Position numbers and translations under genes: made by a program. From Arthrobacter humicola (GTDB lineage: Bacteria > Actinomycetota > Actinomycetes > Actinomycetales > Micrococcaceae), in assembly GCF_022803015.1 (NCBI RefSeq), contig NZ_JAFKON010000001.1, positions 1 through 64,000 of the forward strand: DNA of 64,000 nt. The letters run 5' to 3'. How positions within the stretch are numbered: the stretch's first letter is position 1; each line of letters opens with the position of its first letter. The notes beneath the pieces were generated by a model. It made no database searches and was not told the DNA's origin. It saw only the letters and a program-made list of their open reading frames with translations. Positions 35,383 through 43,774 of the stretch are shown here, piece by piece.

Positions 35383-36431
35383 CGGTTAACTTTGAACGAG
35401 CAGCATCCGCCACCACAGTGGCCGTTCTGGGGGCAGGTTCCTGGGGTACAACCTTCGCCAAGGTTGTTGCTGACGCCGCCACGGCCTCCGGGGTCGAACG
35501 AGACATCCGCCTCTGGGGACGGCGCCCCGAAATCGTGGACCAGATCAACACCCTGCACCGCAATGAGCAGTACCTGAACGGCATCACGCTGCCGTCCAGC
35601 ATCACTGCATCGAAAGATGTTTCCGAGGTCCTCTCGGGCGCGGAGCTGGTCATCCTGGCCGTGCCGGCACAAACCTTGCGGCCGCAACTGCAGGCCTGGA
35701 AAGAACATCTGGCGCCCGGCGCCGTCGTGGTGTCCCTCATGAAGGGCCTCGAGCTCCACACCGATGCGCGCATGAGCGAGGTCATCAGTGCGGAGCTGGA
35801 CCTGCCTGCCGACCGGGTCGCCGTGGTTTCCGGCCCCAACCTGGCCATGGAGATCGCACGGGAGGAGCCAACAGCCTCGGTGGTAGCCTGCACGGACCCG
35901 ATCACGGCAGGCTGGATCGCCCGCAGCTGCACTGCCCCTTACTTCCGCCCCTACACCACAAGCGACGTGATCGGCGTCGAAATCGGCGGCATCGTCAAGA
36001 ACGTGATCGCACTGGCCGTGGGAATCTGCGAAGGAAAGAAGATGGGGGACAACACCAAGGCCTCCGTCATCACGCGCGGCTTGGCCGAAACCTCACGGCT
36101 GACCCTCGCCCTGGGCGGCGAAGCCCGGACCATGGCGGGGCTCGCAGGCCTGGGCGATCTCGTGGCGACCTGCTCCTCGCCCCTGTCCCGAAACCACACG
36201 GCCGGCAGGCTGCTCGGCAAGGGGCTGACCCTTGACCAGGTCACCGCCGAAATGAAGCAGACGGCTGAAGGCATCAAGTCCAGCCAGGCTGTCAACGAAC
36301 TCGCCGGAAAGCTCGGCGTCGACATGCCGATCACGGCCGCCGTCGTCGCGGTCCTTGCCGGAAAACTGTCCGTCGATGAACTGGGTCCGCTGCTGCTGTC
36401 CCGGGACCTGAAAGCCGAAGGCGACCACTGA
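35379..36431 (+). CDS. gpsA: Glycerol-3-phosphate dehydrogenase [NAD(P)+]
   Basis: Reduces dihydroxyacetone phosphate to sn-glycerol-3-phosphate for phospholipids, and possibly for the glycerol-phosphate polymer enzymes later in the window. It has 350 residues: Rossmann motif VLGAGSWGTTFA near residue 16, and the catalytic Lys in GIVKNVIALAVGI. GDNTKASVITRGLAE and AGLGDLVATCSS are conserved in the helical domain. The ATG overlaps the plsC stop (ATGA), so the two steps of lipid synthesis are translationally coupled. ddl follows after 2 nt. Confidence 0.95.
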   Translation: MTVNFERAASATTVAVLGAGSWGTTFAKVVADAATASGVERDIRLWGRRPEIVDQINTLHRNEQYLNGITLPSSITASKDVSEVLSGAELVILAVPAQTLRPQLQAWKEHLAPGAVVVSLMKGLELHTDARMSEVISAELDLPADRVAVVSGPNLAMEIAREEPTASVVACTDPITAGWIARSCTAPYFRPYTTSDVIGVEIGGIVKNVIALAVGICEGKKMGDNTKASVITRGLAETSRLTLALGGEARTMAGLAGLGDLVATCSSPLSRNHTAGRLLGKGLTLDQVTAEMKQTAEGIKSSQAVNELAGKLGVDMPITAAVVAVLAGKLSVDELGPLLLSRDLKAEGDH

Positions 36432-36433
36432 GA

Positions 36434-37576
36434 GTGTCAGGGAACATGACCACAAAAGACCGTCCGGTCCAGTCCAAACCCCGCGTGGCGGTGCTGTTCG
36501 GCGGCCGCTCCAGCGAGCACGCCGTCAGCTGCGTGACAGCCGCCGGCGTCCTGGGAGCCATCGACAAGGACAAATACGACGTGATCCCTATCGGGATCGC
36601 CAAGACCGGCCAGTGGGTTTTGGCGTCCGGCGGAACCGACGAGTGGTCGCTCTCTGCCTCGTCGCTGCCCGAGGTGGCCCCCTCGGCGCAGACCGTCACC
36701 CTGGCCGAGATCGGCGGCGAGCACCAGCTGATCGTCGCAGCCCCGAACACCGTCCCGCAGGAGCTGGGCGCCGTCGACGTCGTCTTCCCGCTGCTGCACG
36801 GGCCCTTCGGCGAAGACGGAACCATCCAGGGCCTCCTGGAACTGTCCGACACCCGCTACGTGGGCGCGGGAGTGCTCGCGTCCGCCGTCGGCATGGACAA
36901 GCACTTCATGAAGGTTGTCTTTGAATCGGCCGGGCTCCACGTGGGACCCTACATCGCCGTGACTGACCGGCAGTGGCGCAACGATCCCGAGACCGTCCGC
37001 AAGCGCGTGGACCAGCTCGGCTTCCCGGTATTCGTCAAGCCGGCCCGGGCAGGGTCTTCCATGGGCATCTCCAAGGTGGACTCCCTCGAGGGCCTCGACG
37101 CCGCCATAGAGATCGCCCGCGAGCACGACCCCAAGCTGGTCATCGAGGCCGGCATCACGGGCCGCGAGATCGAATGTGCCGTGCTGGAGGGCCGGGGGAC
37201 CGATGCTCCCCGGACGTCCATGCCGGGCGAGATCTCGGTCGCGGGCGGCGGCCATGAATTCTATGACTTCAACGCCAAATATGTGGACGACGCCGCGGCC
37301 CTCAGCTGCCCGGCCGACCTCCCCGAAGAAGCGATCACCCGTGTCCGGGAACTGGCCGCGCTCGCCTTTGACGCCGTCGGCGGCGAGGGACTGAGCCGGG
37401 TTGACTTCTTCTACACCCCTGATGGCGAACTGATCATCAACGAGATCAACACCATGCCCGGGTTTACGCCCAAGAGCATGTACCCGCAGATGTGGAAGGC
37501 CTCAGGGTTGGGCTACGCCGACCTGATTGACGAGCTGATCCACCTGGCCCTGAACCGCAAGACCGGCCTGCGCTAG
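36434..37576 (+). CDS. ddl: D-alanine--D-alanine ligase
   Basis: Joins two D-Ala residues with ATP for the peptidoglycan stem peptide. It is a 380-residue ATP-grasp enzyme. The N-terminal LFGGRSSEHAVSCVTA binds substrate. HGPFGEDGTIQGLLEL, the ATP-binding PVFVKPARAGSSMGISKV, DFFYTPDGELIINEINTMPGFTP and the closing PQMWKASGLGY are all family hallmarks. The start could be GTG 36434 or ATG 36446 (MTTKDRPVQ); the ribosome-binding signals do not decide. It is the last gene of the murA-plsC-gpsA-ddl run and is followed at once by a bidirectional hairpin. Confidence 0.95.
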   Translation: MSGNMTTKDRPVQSKPRVAVLFGGRSSEHAVSCVTAAGVLGAIDKDKYDVIPIGIAKTGQWVLASGGTDEWSLSASSLPEVAPSAQTVTLAEIGGEHQLIVAAPNTVPQELGAVDVVFPLLHGPFGEDGTIQGLLELSDTRYVGAGVLASAVGMDKHFMKVVFESAGLHVGPYIAVTDRQWRNDPETVRKRVDQLGFPVFVKPARAGSSMGISKVDSLEGLDAAIEIAREHDPKLVIEAGITGREIECAVLEGRGTDAPRTSMPGEISVAGGGHEFYDFNAKYVDDAAALSCPADLPEEAITRVRELAALAFDAVGGEGLSRVDFFYTPDGELIINEINTMPGFTPKSMYPQMWKASGLGYADLIDELIHLALNRKTGLR

Positions 37577-37608
37577 AACGGGGCGGGCGCGGACGCGCCT
37601 GCCCGGTT
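37577..37608. terminator. Bidirectional terminator between ddl and the DUF3515 gene
   Basis: AACGGGGCGGGCGCG and CGCGCCTGCCCGGTT form a 15-bp stem (one mismatch, one G-U pair) with a 2-nt loop, and fill exactly the 32 nt between the two convergent stop codons. Confidence 0.7.
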
Positions 37609-38109
37609 CTACTTGCTGGTGGGGAGGTTCTGCAGGTCCTCTTGACCCACACATTTCCGGGTTGCCGGGATCTTCAGCGCGGCGGCGGAGAGGTCCGCCA
37701 GCACGGTGGCCGAACTGATCTTGTCCGGGTCCATCAGGATTTCCGTGGCCGGTTCGCGGCCGAACGTGGTCAGCGTCCACACGGGGTCGCCTTCCTTGAT
37801 GACCCAGTCGACGTCGTTGACGCTGACGCAGCGGTCCGTCGTGGGGCCGGGAACGTTGACGCCGCAGCGCAGAATCACTTGGGACGGATCGCCCCAGGCC
37901 GCCGTGGCCTGGGCATTGGTCTTCCGCAGCTTGGCATCGCCGATCGCGTCCGGCAGGGCAAGCATCATTGGCGCGCACGCCGCGTTCGCGGCATCCTTGG
38001 CGGGCGTGACGTCGACAACCGGGGAACATGAGGTCAAGGCCAGGCCGGCTGCGGCGGCCGCCACAGTCAAGGACAGGCGCGCGGAAACCGGACGGCTGAG
38101 AGGGAGCAT
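37609..38109 (-). CDS. DUF3515 family lipoprotein
   Basis: A 166-residue secreted protein. The N-terminal signal (SLTVAAAAAGLALTSC) ends in the lipobox LTSC, so Cys28 would be lipidated and the protein held on the outer face of the membrane. The rest matches DUF3515, found in actinobacteria next to ddl. Conserved points include the CGV near residue 82, DVDWVIKEGDPVW and FGREPATEI. Three Cys (about 45, 82 and 93) could form disulfides. TAAGCT (38116-38121, minus strand) lies 6 nt before the ATG as a leaderless -10. Function unknown; the location suggests a cell-envelope role. Confidence 0.88.
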   Translation of the reverse strand: MLPLSRPVSARLSLTVAAAAAGLALTSCSPVVDVTPAKDAANAACAPMMLALPDAIGDAKLRKTNAQATAAWGDPSQVILRCGVNVPGPTTDRCVSVNDVDWVIKEGDPVWTLTTFGREPATEILMDPDKISSATVLADLSAAALKIPATRKCVGQEDLQNLPTSK

Positions 38110-38319
38110 TGATCCAGCTTATCCCGGTCCGCGTGGCGCTATGGTCACGGCCCGGACTGCCCTATATCATGGCCCGGTGGCACTGAGGTGAACAGCTTGT
38201 CTTGCCGTCAAGTAGACTGGGGGGACCGTGCACCGCTGGGGTTTTGCCGACAACGACGTTAGTGATGGCCACGACCGCACAAACTTGATTCAATCTCGCA
38301 CCTGGGGGAGGGCCTGTCG

Positions 38320-39012
38320 ATGACGTCGCGCAGCCAAAAACTGAAGTCAGCACGCGTCGGGCTGGGAGCACTGCTCCTGGCCCTCTCCATCGCGGGAACG
38401 GCTGTTCCTGCCCACGCTGATGATCTGGGTCTTCCGGTCCCACCAGTAGTATCGCCGACCGAGCCGCCTCCTGCTCCGGCTCCCGATCCTGTTCCTGAAC
38501 CCGTGCCTGCCCCGGAGCAGCCTGCTGACCCCGCGCCCGAGCCGGCTCCCGTGCCAGTCCCCGCGCCCGCTCCCGTCCCCGCGGTACCCGCCCCGGCACC
38601 CGCGCCCGCACCCGCACCCGCTCCTGCCCCCGTCACCGTGCCCACCGCCGCAAATCCCGCGCCGGTTCCCGGAGTAACCGCACCGCCGGCGCTGGCGCCG
38701 GCCCTCGCGCCGCCCGCTGCCAATCCCGAGCCAGTGGAAGAGGCCCCCGCCGAAGCGTCGGCAACACCGACGCCCACACCTTCGCCGACATCAGCGCCGT
38801 CGACGGCCCCTGCGGTGATCGCCACCCCCAGCGAGCCCCCCGTCATGGTGAAGTCTGAAGTCAAGGCCGCCGTTGCGGTAGCCACCGGCAGCCCGCTGGG
38901 GATTCAGCTGATCACAGTCCTGATCCTGCTCGGCGCGGGTTTGGCCTACTTCCGTTTCCTCGGCGGGAAGACCATGGTCCGTCCCCGCCAAGGCGGGAAA
39001 GTAACACTCTAG
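38320..39012 (+). CDS. Secreted Pro/Ala-rich protein with C-terminal membrane anchor
   Basis: A 230-residue protein. Residues 1-33 are a signal peptide (LGALLLALSIAGTAVPAHA, cleavage after AHA). Residues about 40-175 are nearly all Pro, Ala, Val, Thr and Glu, with runs of PAPAP. Near residues 195-215 a hydrophobic helix (IQLITVLILLGAGLAYFRF) is followed by a basic tail, which gives a type I membrane topology. There is no LPxTG motif. Such Pro-rich stalks span the cell wall in other surface proteins. GGGGGAGG precedes the ATG. The next gene, a glycosyltransferase, starts 2 nt after the stop, so this protein is the first gene of the polymer operon. No family is recognised; a role in positioning polymer assembly is a guess. 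Confidence 0.75.
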   Translation: MTSRSQKLKSARVGLGALLLALSIAGTAVPAHADDLGLPVPPVVSPTEPPPAPAPDPVPEPVPAPEQPADPAPEPAPVPVPAPAPVPAVPAPAPAPAPAPAPAPVTVPTAANPAPVPGVTAPPALAPALAPPAANPEPVEEAPAEASATPTPTPSPTSAPSTAPAVIATPSEPPVMVKSEVKAAVAVATGSPLGIQLITVLILLGAGLAYFRFLGGKTMVRPRQGGKVTL

Positions 39013-39014
39013 AC

Positions 39015-40268
39015 ATGCGCCACGACTTCGTTGACCGCACACCACAAGGGACGCAGGCCGAGGGCCTTCGGATAACGCTGCTGACCCACTCCTACTGGCC
39101 GGAACAGAGCCCTCCCCAGCGCCGCTGGACCGCCATGATCAAGGAGTTTTCCGCATCCGGCTGGGACGTCGACGTCGTGACACCCGTAGCGCACTATCCT
39201 TTCGGCCGGCGGGCGCTGCCGCGCAAGATGGCCGGGAGGCCTTTCCAGCCGCAAAAAGGGCAGTTTACCGAGAAGATACTCCGCGTCCCCTACCTCCGCC
39301 ACGGCAACTCCCGGGCTGCACGTTTGCTGGACCAGTGCTTTTCCGCGGCACTGTCGATTCCGGCCGGTTTCATGGTCCGCAAGCCCGACGTCGTCATTGT
39401 CACGGCGCCGGGGCTGCCCTCCCTGGCAGCCGGCTACATTCTGGCCAAGGCCCGCGGCGTGCCCCTGATCGTGGAAATGCGGGACGCGTGGCCCGACCTG
39501 GCCCGCGACGCCCGGCTGGTCCAGGGCAGCGTGAAAGGCATCGTTGAGCGCGTTGTGGATTTTGTCCAGCACCGCGCCGACCTTGTGGTCACCGTGACCG
39601 AGGGATTCGCCGCGACGCTTCGGGCGCGCGGCATCCGCAACGTAGCGACCGTCAGCAACGGCGTGCACCTGGACTCCATCCCCGTCATGGGACCGCCGGA
39701 ACTCGACCGCGACGTCTTTGAAGCTTTGTACCTGGGGAACCACGGCGAGAGCCAGCGGCTGGACGTGGCCATCAGGGCAAGCGCCCTCGTGGGGGACTCC
39801 ATGCACCTGCACTTGGTGGGCCACGGGACTCAGCGGCCGGCGCTGGAGAAGCTGGCGCGGGAGCTGAAGGCCCCGGTCACGTTTCACGCACCCCTGACCG
39901 GGGACGCCATGCTCGAGCGCTATGCGTCGGCCGACACCTGCCTGGTGTCCCTTCGAGACGACTGGAAGTCCTTCGACACCACCGTTCCATCCAAGACCTA
40001 CGAAGTTCTGGCCATCGGCCGCCACATCACTGCTGTGGTGCGCGGCGAAGCGGCCCGCATAGTCATGGACGCGGAAGCCGGGGACATTGTTGCCAGCTCT
40101 CCGGAAGCTGTGGCGGATCTGTGGCGCGAGCTCGCAGCCGACCGAAGCAGGCTGGTCCGCAACGGGGACAGCCGTCAGTGGGTTAAATCCAACGCAGAAT
40201 ATGGACACCTCGCCGGCCGCTACATGCAACTCATCTCCGAGCTTCTGGCGGACGTTCCCAGCAAATGA
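39015..40268 (+). CDS. GT4-family glycosyltransferase
   Basis: A 417-residue GT-B glycosyltransferase. The N-terminal acceptor domain opens with ITLLTHSYWPEQSPPQRRW and contains the WbuB-like IVEMRDAWPDLARDARL. The C-terminal donor domain starts at about residue 235 (FEALYLGNHGESQRLDVAI) and ends with the substrate loop around LRDDWKSFDTTVPSKTYEVLA, where a Glu completes the donor site. The protein has no transmembrane segment and should act on the inner membrane face. It starts 2 nt after the Pro/Ala-rich gene and overlaps the next gene by 4 bp. Sugar and acceptor are unknown. Confidence 0.88.
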   Translation: MRHDFVDRTPQGTQAEGLRITLLTHSYWPEQSPPQRRWTAMIKEFSASGWDVDVVTPVAHYPFGRRALPRKMAGRPFQPQKGQFTEKILRVPYLRHGNSRAARLLDQCFSAALSIPAGFMVRKPDVVIVTAPGLPSLAAGYILAKARGVPLIVEMRDAWPDLARDARLVQGSVKGIVERVVDFVQHRADLVVTVTEGFAATLRARGIRNVATVSNGVHLDSIPVMGPPELDRDVFEALYLGNHGESQRLDVAIRASALVGDSMHLHLVGHGTQRPALEKLARELKAPVTFHAPLTGDAMLERYASADTCLVSLRDDWKSFDTTVPSKTYEVLAIGRHITAVVRGEAARIVMDAEAGDIVASSPEAVADLWRELAADRSRLVRNGDSRQWVKSNAEYGHLAGRYMQLISELLADVPSK

Positions 40269-42013
40269 TCCAGCTCCTCAAGAATGCCCGGCTGGCCGCG
40301 AGTGTCATCAGCCAACACCTGGTTGATGACCCGGTACTCCTGTACCTGCAAGCTGCCCGCCGTCTGCCCGCCGTCGTGCGCCCTTTCGGCCGGGTTGTGA
40401 CCGCCGCCTTTCCGAGGAACTCGGTGGCGGTTCCCGTCATCCTCGCCGCGCTCAGCAACGGAAACGACGCCGATGCCAAGCGCCGCCTCGAACTGGCCGC
40501 GGATGGCCCCACCCAGGGGGAACCGGCCCGGCGCCTTGCGGACATTGCCCTGTCCGCCGGCCTGCTGGAGATATCGGACGACTTATTGGCCAAGGCAGGA
40601 AATGCTCGCGGCCTGAAGTCTGCGCGGGCCCGCAGATTGTGGCATGACGGGGACCTCAGCGGGGCCGTCAAGGCCCTCGACGGCTCCGGCGCTGCAGGAC
40701 GGCGGCAGCAGGCACGCCTCGCCGGTGAGGCGGCGGTCTACGCCGGCGCAGCCCCGGTGCTCCGTCGGCAGGATTTCGAACCGGTTCCGGGCCGGGTCCT
40801 GCATTTGCTCACGAATTCACTGCCGCACACTGCCAGCGGCTACGCCCAGAGATCCCACTCCATCATGGTGGCCCAGCGGGAAGCGGGCTGGGGCGTCCTG
40901 GCGGTCACGAGGCTCGGGTACCCCGTGCAGGTCGGCAAATTCCTGGCGCGGGCCACCGACGTCGTGGATGGCGTCCGTTACCGGCGTCTCCTCCCGTCGC
41001 GGCTGGCCCTCACCATGGACGCGCGTCTGCAGCAACAGGCTGAGGAATTACTGCGGGTGGCCCTGCAATTCAGGCCGAGCGTCCTGCACACCACCACACA
41101 CTTCGTCAATGGATTGGTGGTCCGGGCCGTGGCCGAGGCCCTGGGCATCCCGTGGGTGTACGAGGTCCGCGGCCAACTGGCAGACACGTGGGCCGCCACG
41201 CGGGGACCTGCGGCACGGGACAGCGAAAAGTACGCGCAATTCCAGGCCCGGGAAACCGAAGTCATGCGCGACGCCGATTTGGTGGTGACGCTGGGCCATG
41301 CCATGAAAGCCAATATTGTGGCCGCGGGCATTCCGGGCGGGAAGATCGTCATCGCTCCCAATGCCGTGGGCGGGGCGTTCCTCGACCAGCCCGGGGGCGC
41401 CGCCGACGCGCGCCGCGAACTCGGCCTGCCCGGGGACGGACTCTACATCGGCACGGTCAGCAGCCTGGTCGCGTATGAAGGCCTGGATGACCTGGTCCGC
41501 GCGTTCGCCCTCCTGGCGCCGGAATTTCCGCAGCTGCGCCTGCTGATTGTTGGGGACGGCGTGGCCGGTCCCGCGTTGCGGGAGCAAGTCCGGGGCCTCG
41601 GCCTGGCCGAGCGGGCGATCTTCACGGGCAGGGTGCCCCGGGATCAGACCCCGCTTTATCATCAGGCCCTGGACGTGTTCGTGGTGCCGCGCAAGGACCT
41701 GGACGTGACCCGTGCCGTGACCCCGCTCAAGCCGGTCGAGGCGCTGGCGAGTGCACGGCCGGTGGTTGGAAGCGACCTGCCCGCACTTCGGGAGATAATA
41801 GACGACGGCGGCAACGGGCTTCTGGTCCCTGCCGCGTCACCGGTCGAGCTTGCGCGCACGATCTCGGCGCTGTTGCTCGACGCGAGCCGACGGGCGTCGA
41901 TGGGGCGCGCTGGCCGGGCCGCAGTCCTGGCCGAGAGGACCTGGGCGGCCAACGCCGAGGCGCTGGCCGCGCGTTACGCTGGGCTGCACCATGAACATGA
42001 GGAGATCGAGTAG
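40265..42013 (+). CDS. GT4-family glycosyltransferase with extra N-terminal helical domain
   Basis: A 582-residue protein. Residues 1-170 are helical, with Ala/Leu-rich pieces (RRLELAADGPTQGEPARRLADIALSAG) that look like degenerate TPR-type repeats. Residues about 175-575 are a GT4 enzyme with LTNSLPHTASGYAQRSHSI, VYEVRGQLADTW, the donor-domain start GTVSSLVAYEGLDDL, and the EX7E-region segment VTPLKPVEALASARPVVGSDLPAL. Its ATG overlaps the previous stop and its TAG overlaps the GTG of the permease gene, so translation is coupled across all three. The helical domain may bind a partner in the polymer complex. Confidence 0.88.
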   Translation: MIQLLKNARLAASVISQHLVDDPVLLYLQAARRLPAVVRPFGRVVTAAFPRNSVAVPVILAALSNGNDADAKRRLELAADGPTQGEPARRLADIALSAGLLEISDDLLAKAGNARGLKSARARRLWHDGDLSGAVKALDGSGAAGRRQQARLAGEAAVYAGAAPVLRRQDFEPVPGRVLHLLTNSLPHTASGYAQRSHSIMVAQREAGWGVLAVTRLGYPVQVGKFLARATDVVDGVRYRRLLPSRLALTMDARLQQQAEELLRVALQFRPSVLHTTTHFVNGLVVRAVAEALGIPWVYEVRGQLADTWAATRGPAARDSEKYAQFQARETEVMRDADLVVTLGHAMKANIVAAGIPGGKIVIAPNAVGGAFLDQPGGAADARRELGLPGDGLYIGTVSSLVAYEGLDDLVRAFALLAPEFPQLRLLIVGDGVAGPALREQVRGLGLAERAIFTGRVPRDQTPLYHQALDVFVVPRKDLDVTRAVTPLKPVEALASARPVVGSDLPALREIIDDGGNGLLVPAASPVELARTISALLLDASRRASMGRAGRAAVLAERTWAANAEALAARYAGLHHEHEEIE

Positions 42014-42900
42014 TGTCCGCAGATAGTGCAATAGACCCGGAGCCGGTGGCTGTTCAGCCTCTCTCCGTGGACATGCGGCGGCTGACCCGTGTCGGTTCGC
42101 GGCCCAACTTCCTGGACTATCTTGTTCAGCTCTGGGACTTCCGGCAGTTCATTTTTTACGATGCCCGCGCCCGGGTGCAAAGCGGAACGCGGCGAGATCG
42201 ACTGGGCAGCGCATGGCTGCTCCTGAACCCCATTTTCAACGGCCTGACCTACTTTCTGATTTTCGGATTGTTGCTGAAGACCAGCCGCGGTGTTGAGAAC
42301 TACGTGGGCTACCTGGTGGTGGGAATCTTCGTGTTCCAGTTCAGTTCCGGTGCCATCACCTCCGGCGCACGCTCGATCCGGAGCAACAAGTCGATTGTTC
42401 AGGCATTTAACTTCCCGCGCGCCGCACTCCCCATCGGCGCCAACGTGCGCGAACTGCTTTCGGCTGTGCCCCTCATGCTCGCCATGCTCCTGATCGTGGT
42501 GGTGCTGCCTCCAGCCGAGAACATCACCTGGCTGTGGGTACTGGTGGTACCGGCCATACTCCTGCAGTCGCTATTCAACCTCGGAGTGGGGCTCATCCTT
42601 GCCCGGGTTATCTCCCGCGTTCACGACGTCACGCACCTGCTGCCCTTCGCGCTGCGGGCGTGGATGTACGGATCCGCGATCTTCTACACCTACGAGCGTT
42701 TTGTCACGCATCCCCAAATGCTCGCCGCCATCAAGCTCAATCCCTTGTTCAACGTCATTGACATAATCCGGGATTGCGTCCTCTACGCCCGGGTTCCCCA
42801 GTGGCAGTCGTGGGCAATCCTTGCGGCCTGGGCCCTGGGAGCGCTGGCTGTTGGGCTTGTCTACTTCTGGAAGGGGGAGGAATCCTATGGACGCGGGTGA
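42013..42900 (+). CDS. ABC-2 type polysaccharide/teichoic acid exporter, permease
   Basis: A 295-residue membrane protein of the Wzm/TagG type. A cytoplasmic N-terminal part holds RPNFLDYLVQLWDFRQFIFYDARARVQ, the usual interface helix, and RLGSAWLLLNPIF. It is followed by about six hydrophobic helices (for example LTYFLIFGLLLKTS, AVPLMLAMLLIVVVLP and LWVLVVPAILLQSLFNLGVGLIL). Such permeases move lipid-linked glycopolymers to the outer face. The start is GTG at 42013, overlapping the previous stop by one base. Its 3' end overlaps the ATPase gene by 14 bp. Symbols such as tagG or wzm would fit, but the polymer is not established. Confidence 0.9.
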   Translation: MSADSAIDPEPVAVQPLSVDMRRLTRVGSRPNFLDYLVQLWDFRQFIFYDARARVQSGTRRDRLGSAWLLLNPIFNGLTYFLIFGLLLKTSRGVENYVGYLVVGIFVFQFSSGAITSGARSIRSNKSIVQAFNFPRAALPIGANVRELLSAVPLMLAMLLIVVVLPPAENITWLWVLVVPAILLQSLFNLGVGLILARVISRVHDVTHLLPFALRAWMYGSAIFYTYERFVTHPQMLAAIKLNPLFNVIDIIRDCVLYARVPQWQSWAILAAWALGALAVGLVYFWKGEESYGRG

Positions 42901-43774
42901 AAGGGAAATCTTCATCGAGGGACATCCATGCGTGGTCGTGGACAGCGTGCGGATGCGTTATCGCGTCGCCTCAAGCGCTGCTTCGGACACTGACGCTGAC
43001 ACCGCCAAGCCCCGGTTCCTGCGCCGCGCCGTCAACAAGCCGCACATGGTGACCGTGCAGGCCCTGAACGAGCTCTCCCTGGTGGTGGAGCGAGGCGAAT
43101 CCGTCGGTATCATTGGCCGCAACGGGTCCGGAAAAAGCACGCTGATGAAGATCATCAGCGGTCAATCCAAGCCGACGTCGGGGGCCGTTTATGCCTCCAG
43201 CACGCCGATCATGCTCGGCGTCAACGCAGCCTTGGTCCAAGACCTGTCGGGGGACCAGAATGTCATCCTGGGGTGCCTTGCCATGGGCATGAGCCGGGCC
43301 GAAGTGGACGAAAAGTTCAACAGTATTGTCGAACTGTCCGGACTCGAGAAGTCCATTCACTTACCGATGAAGTCTTATTCGTCGGGCATGGCGTCCCGCC
43401 TCCGGTTTGCCATCGCCGCGAGCGTCGATCCCGAGATTCTCCTGGTGGATGAGGCGCTCAATACCGGTGATGCCCAGTTTGGTGACCGCAGTAAATTGCG
43501 GATGGACGAACTCCGCGAGCAGGCCGGCTGCGTCTTTCTGGTCAGCCACAGCCTGGACACGATCAAGGCAATGTGCACACGCGTGATTTGGCTCGACAAG
43601 GGCGATCTCATCATGGACGATGAGCCGGAAATCGCGATCAAGGCCTATCAGGACTTCACCCGTCACCTGTCCAAAGGCAACAACATTTCAGCCGCCAAGA
43701 TTCTCGACGACGCCAAAGCGAATCTTGTGGCAACCGAGGTCCGTGGGCGGTCCTCACGCCGGAGCCGAGGCTGA
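42887..43774 (+). CDS. ABC-type polysaccharide/teichoic acid exporter, ATP-binding subunit
   Basis: A 295-residue ATPase of the Wzt/TagH type. Walker A is GRNGSGKSTL, the signature is YSSGMASRLRFAIA (in place of LSGGQ), Walker B is LLVDEALNTGDAQF, and the switch His is in VSHSLDTIK. These variants are typical of O-antigen and teichoic-acid exporters. There is no long C-terminal carbohydrate-binding domain as in some Wzt proteins; only about 30 residues follow the ABC fold. ATG at 42887 is chosen because GGGGGAGGAA lies just upstream. It overlaps the permease gene by 14 bp and ends one base into the next gene, so all are cotranslated. Confidence 0.92.
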   Translation: MDAGEREIFIEGHPCVVVDSVRMRYRVASSAASDTDADTAKPRFLRRAVNKPHMVTVQALNELSLVVERGESVGIIGRNGSGKSTLMKIISGQSKPTSGAVYASSTPIMLGVNAALVQDLSGDQNVILGCLAMGMSRAEVDEKFNSIVELSGLEKSIHLPMKSYSSGMASRLRFAIAASVDPEILLVDEALNTGDAQFGDRSKLRMDELREQAGCVFLVSHSLDTIKAMCTRVIWLDKGDLIMDDEPEIAIKAYQDFTRHLSKGNNISAAKILDDAKANLVATEVRGRSSRRSRG

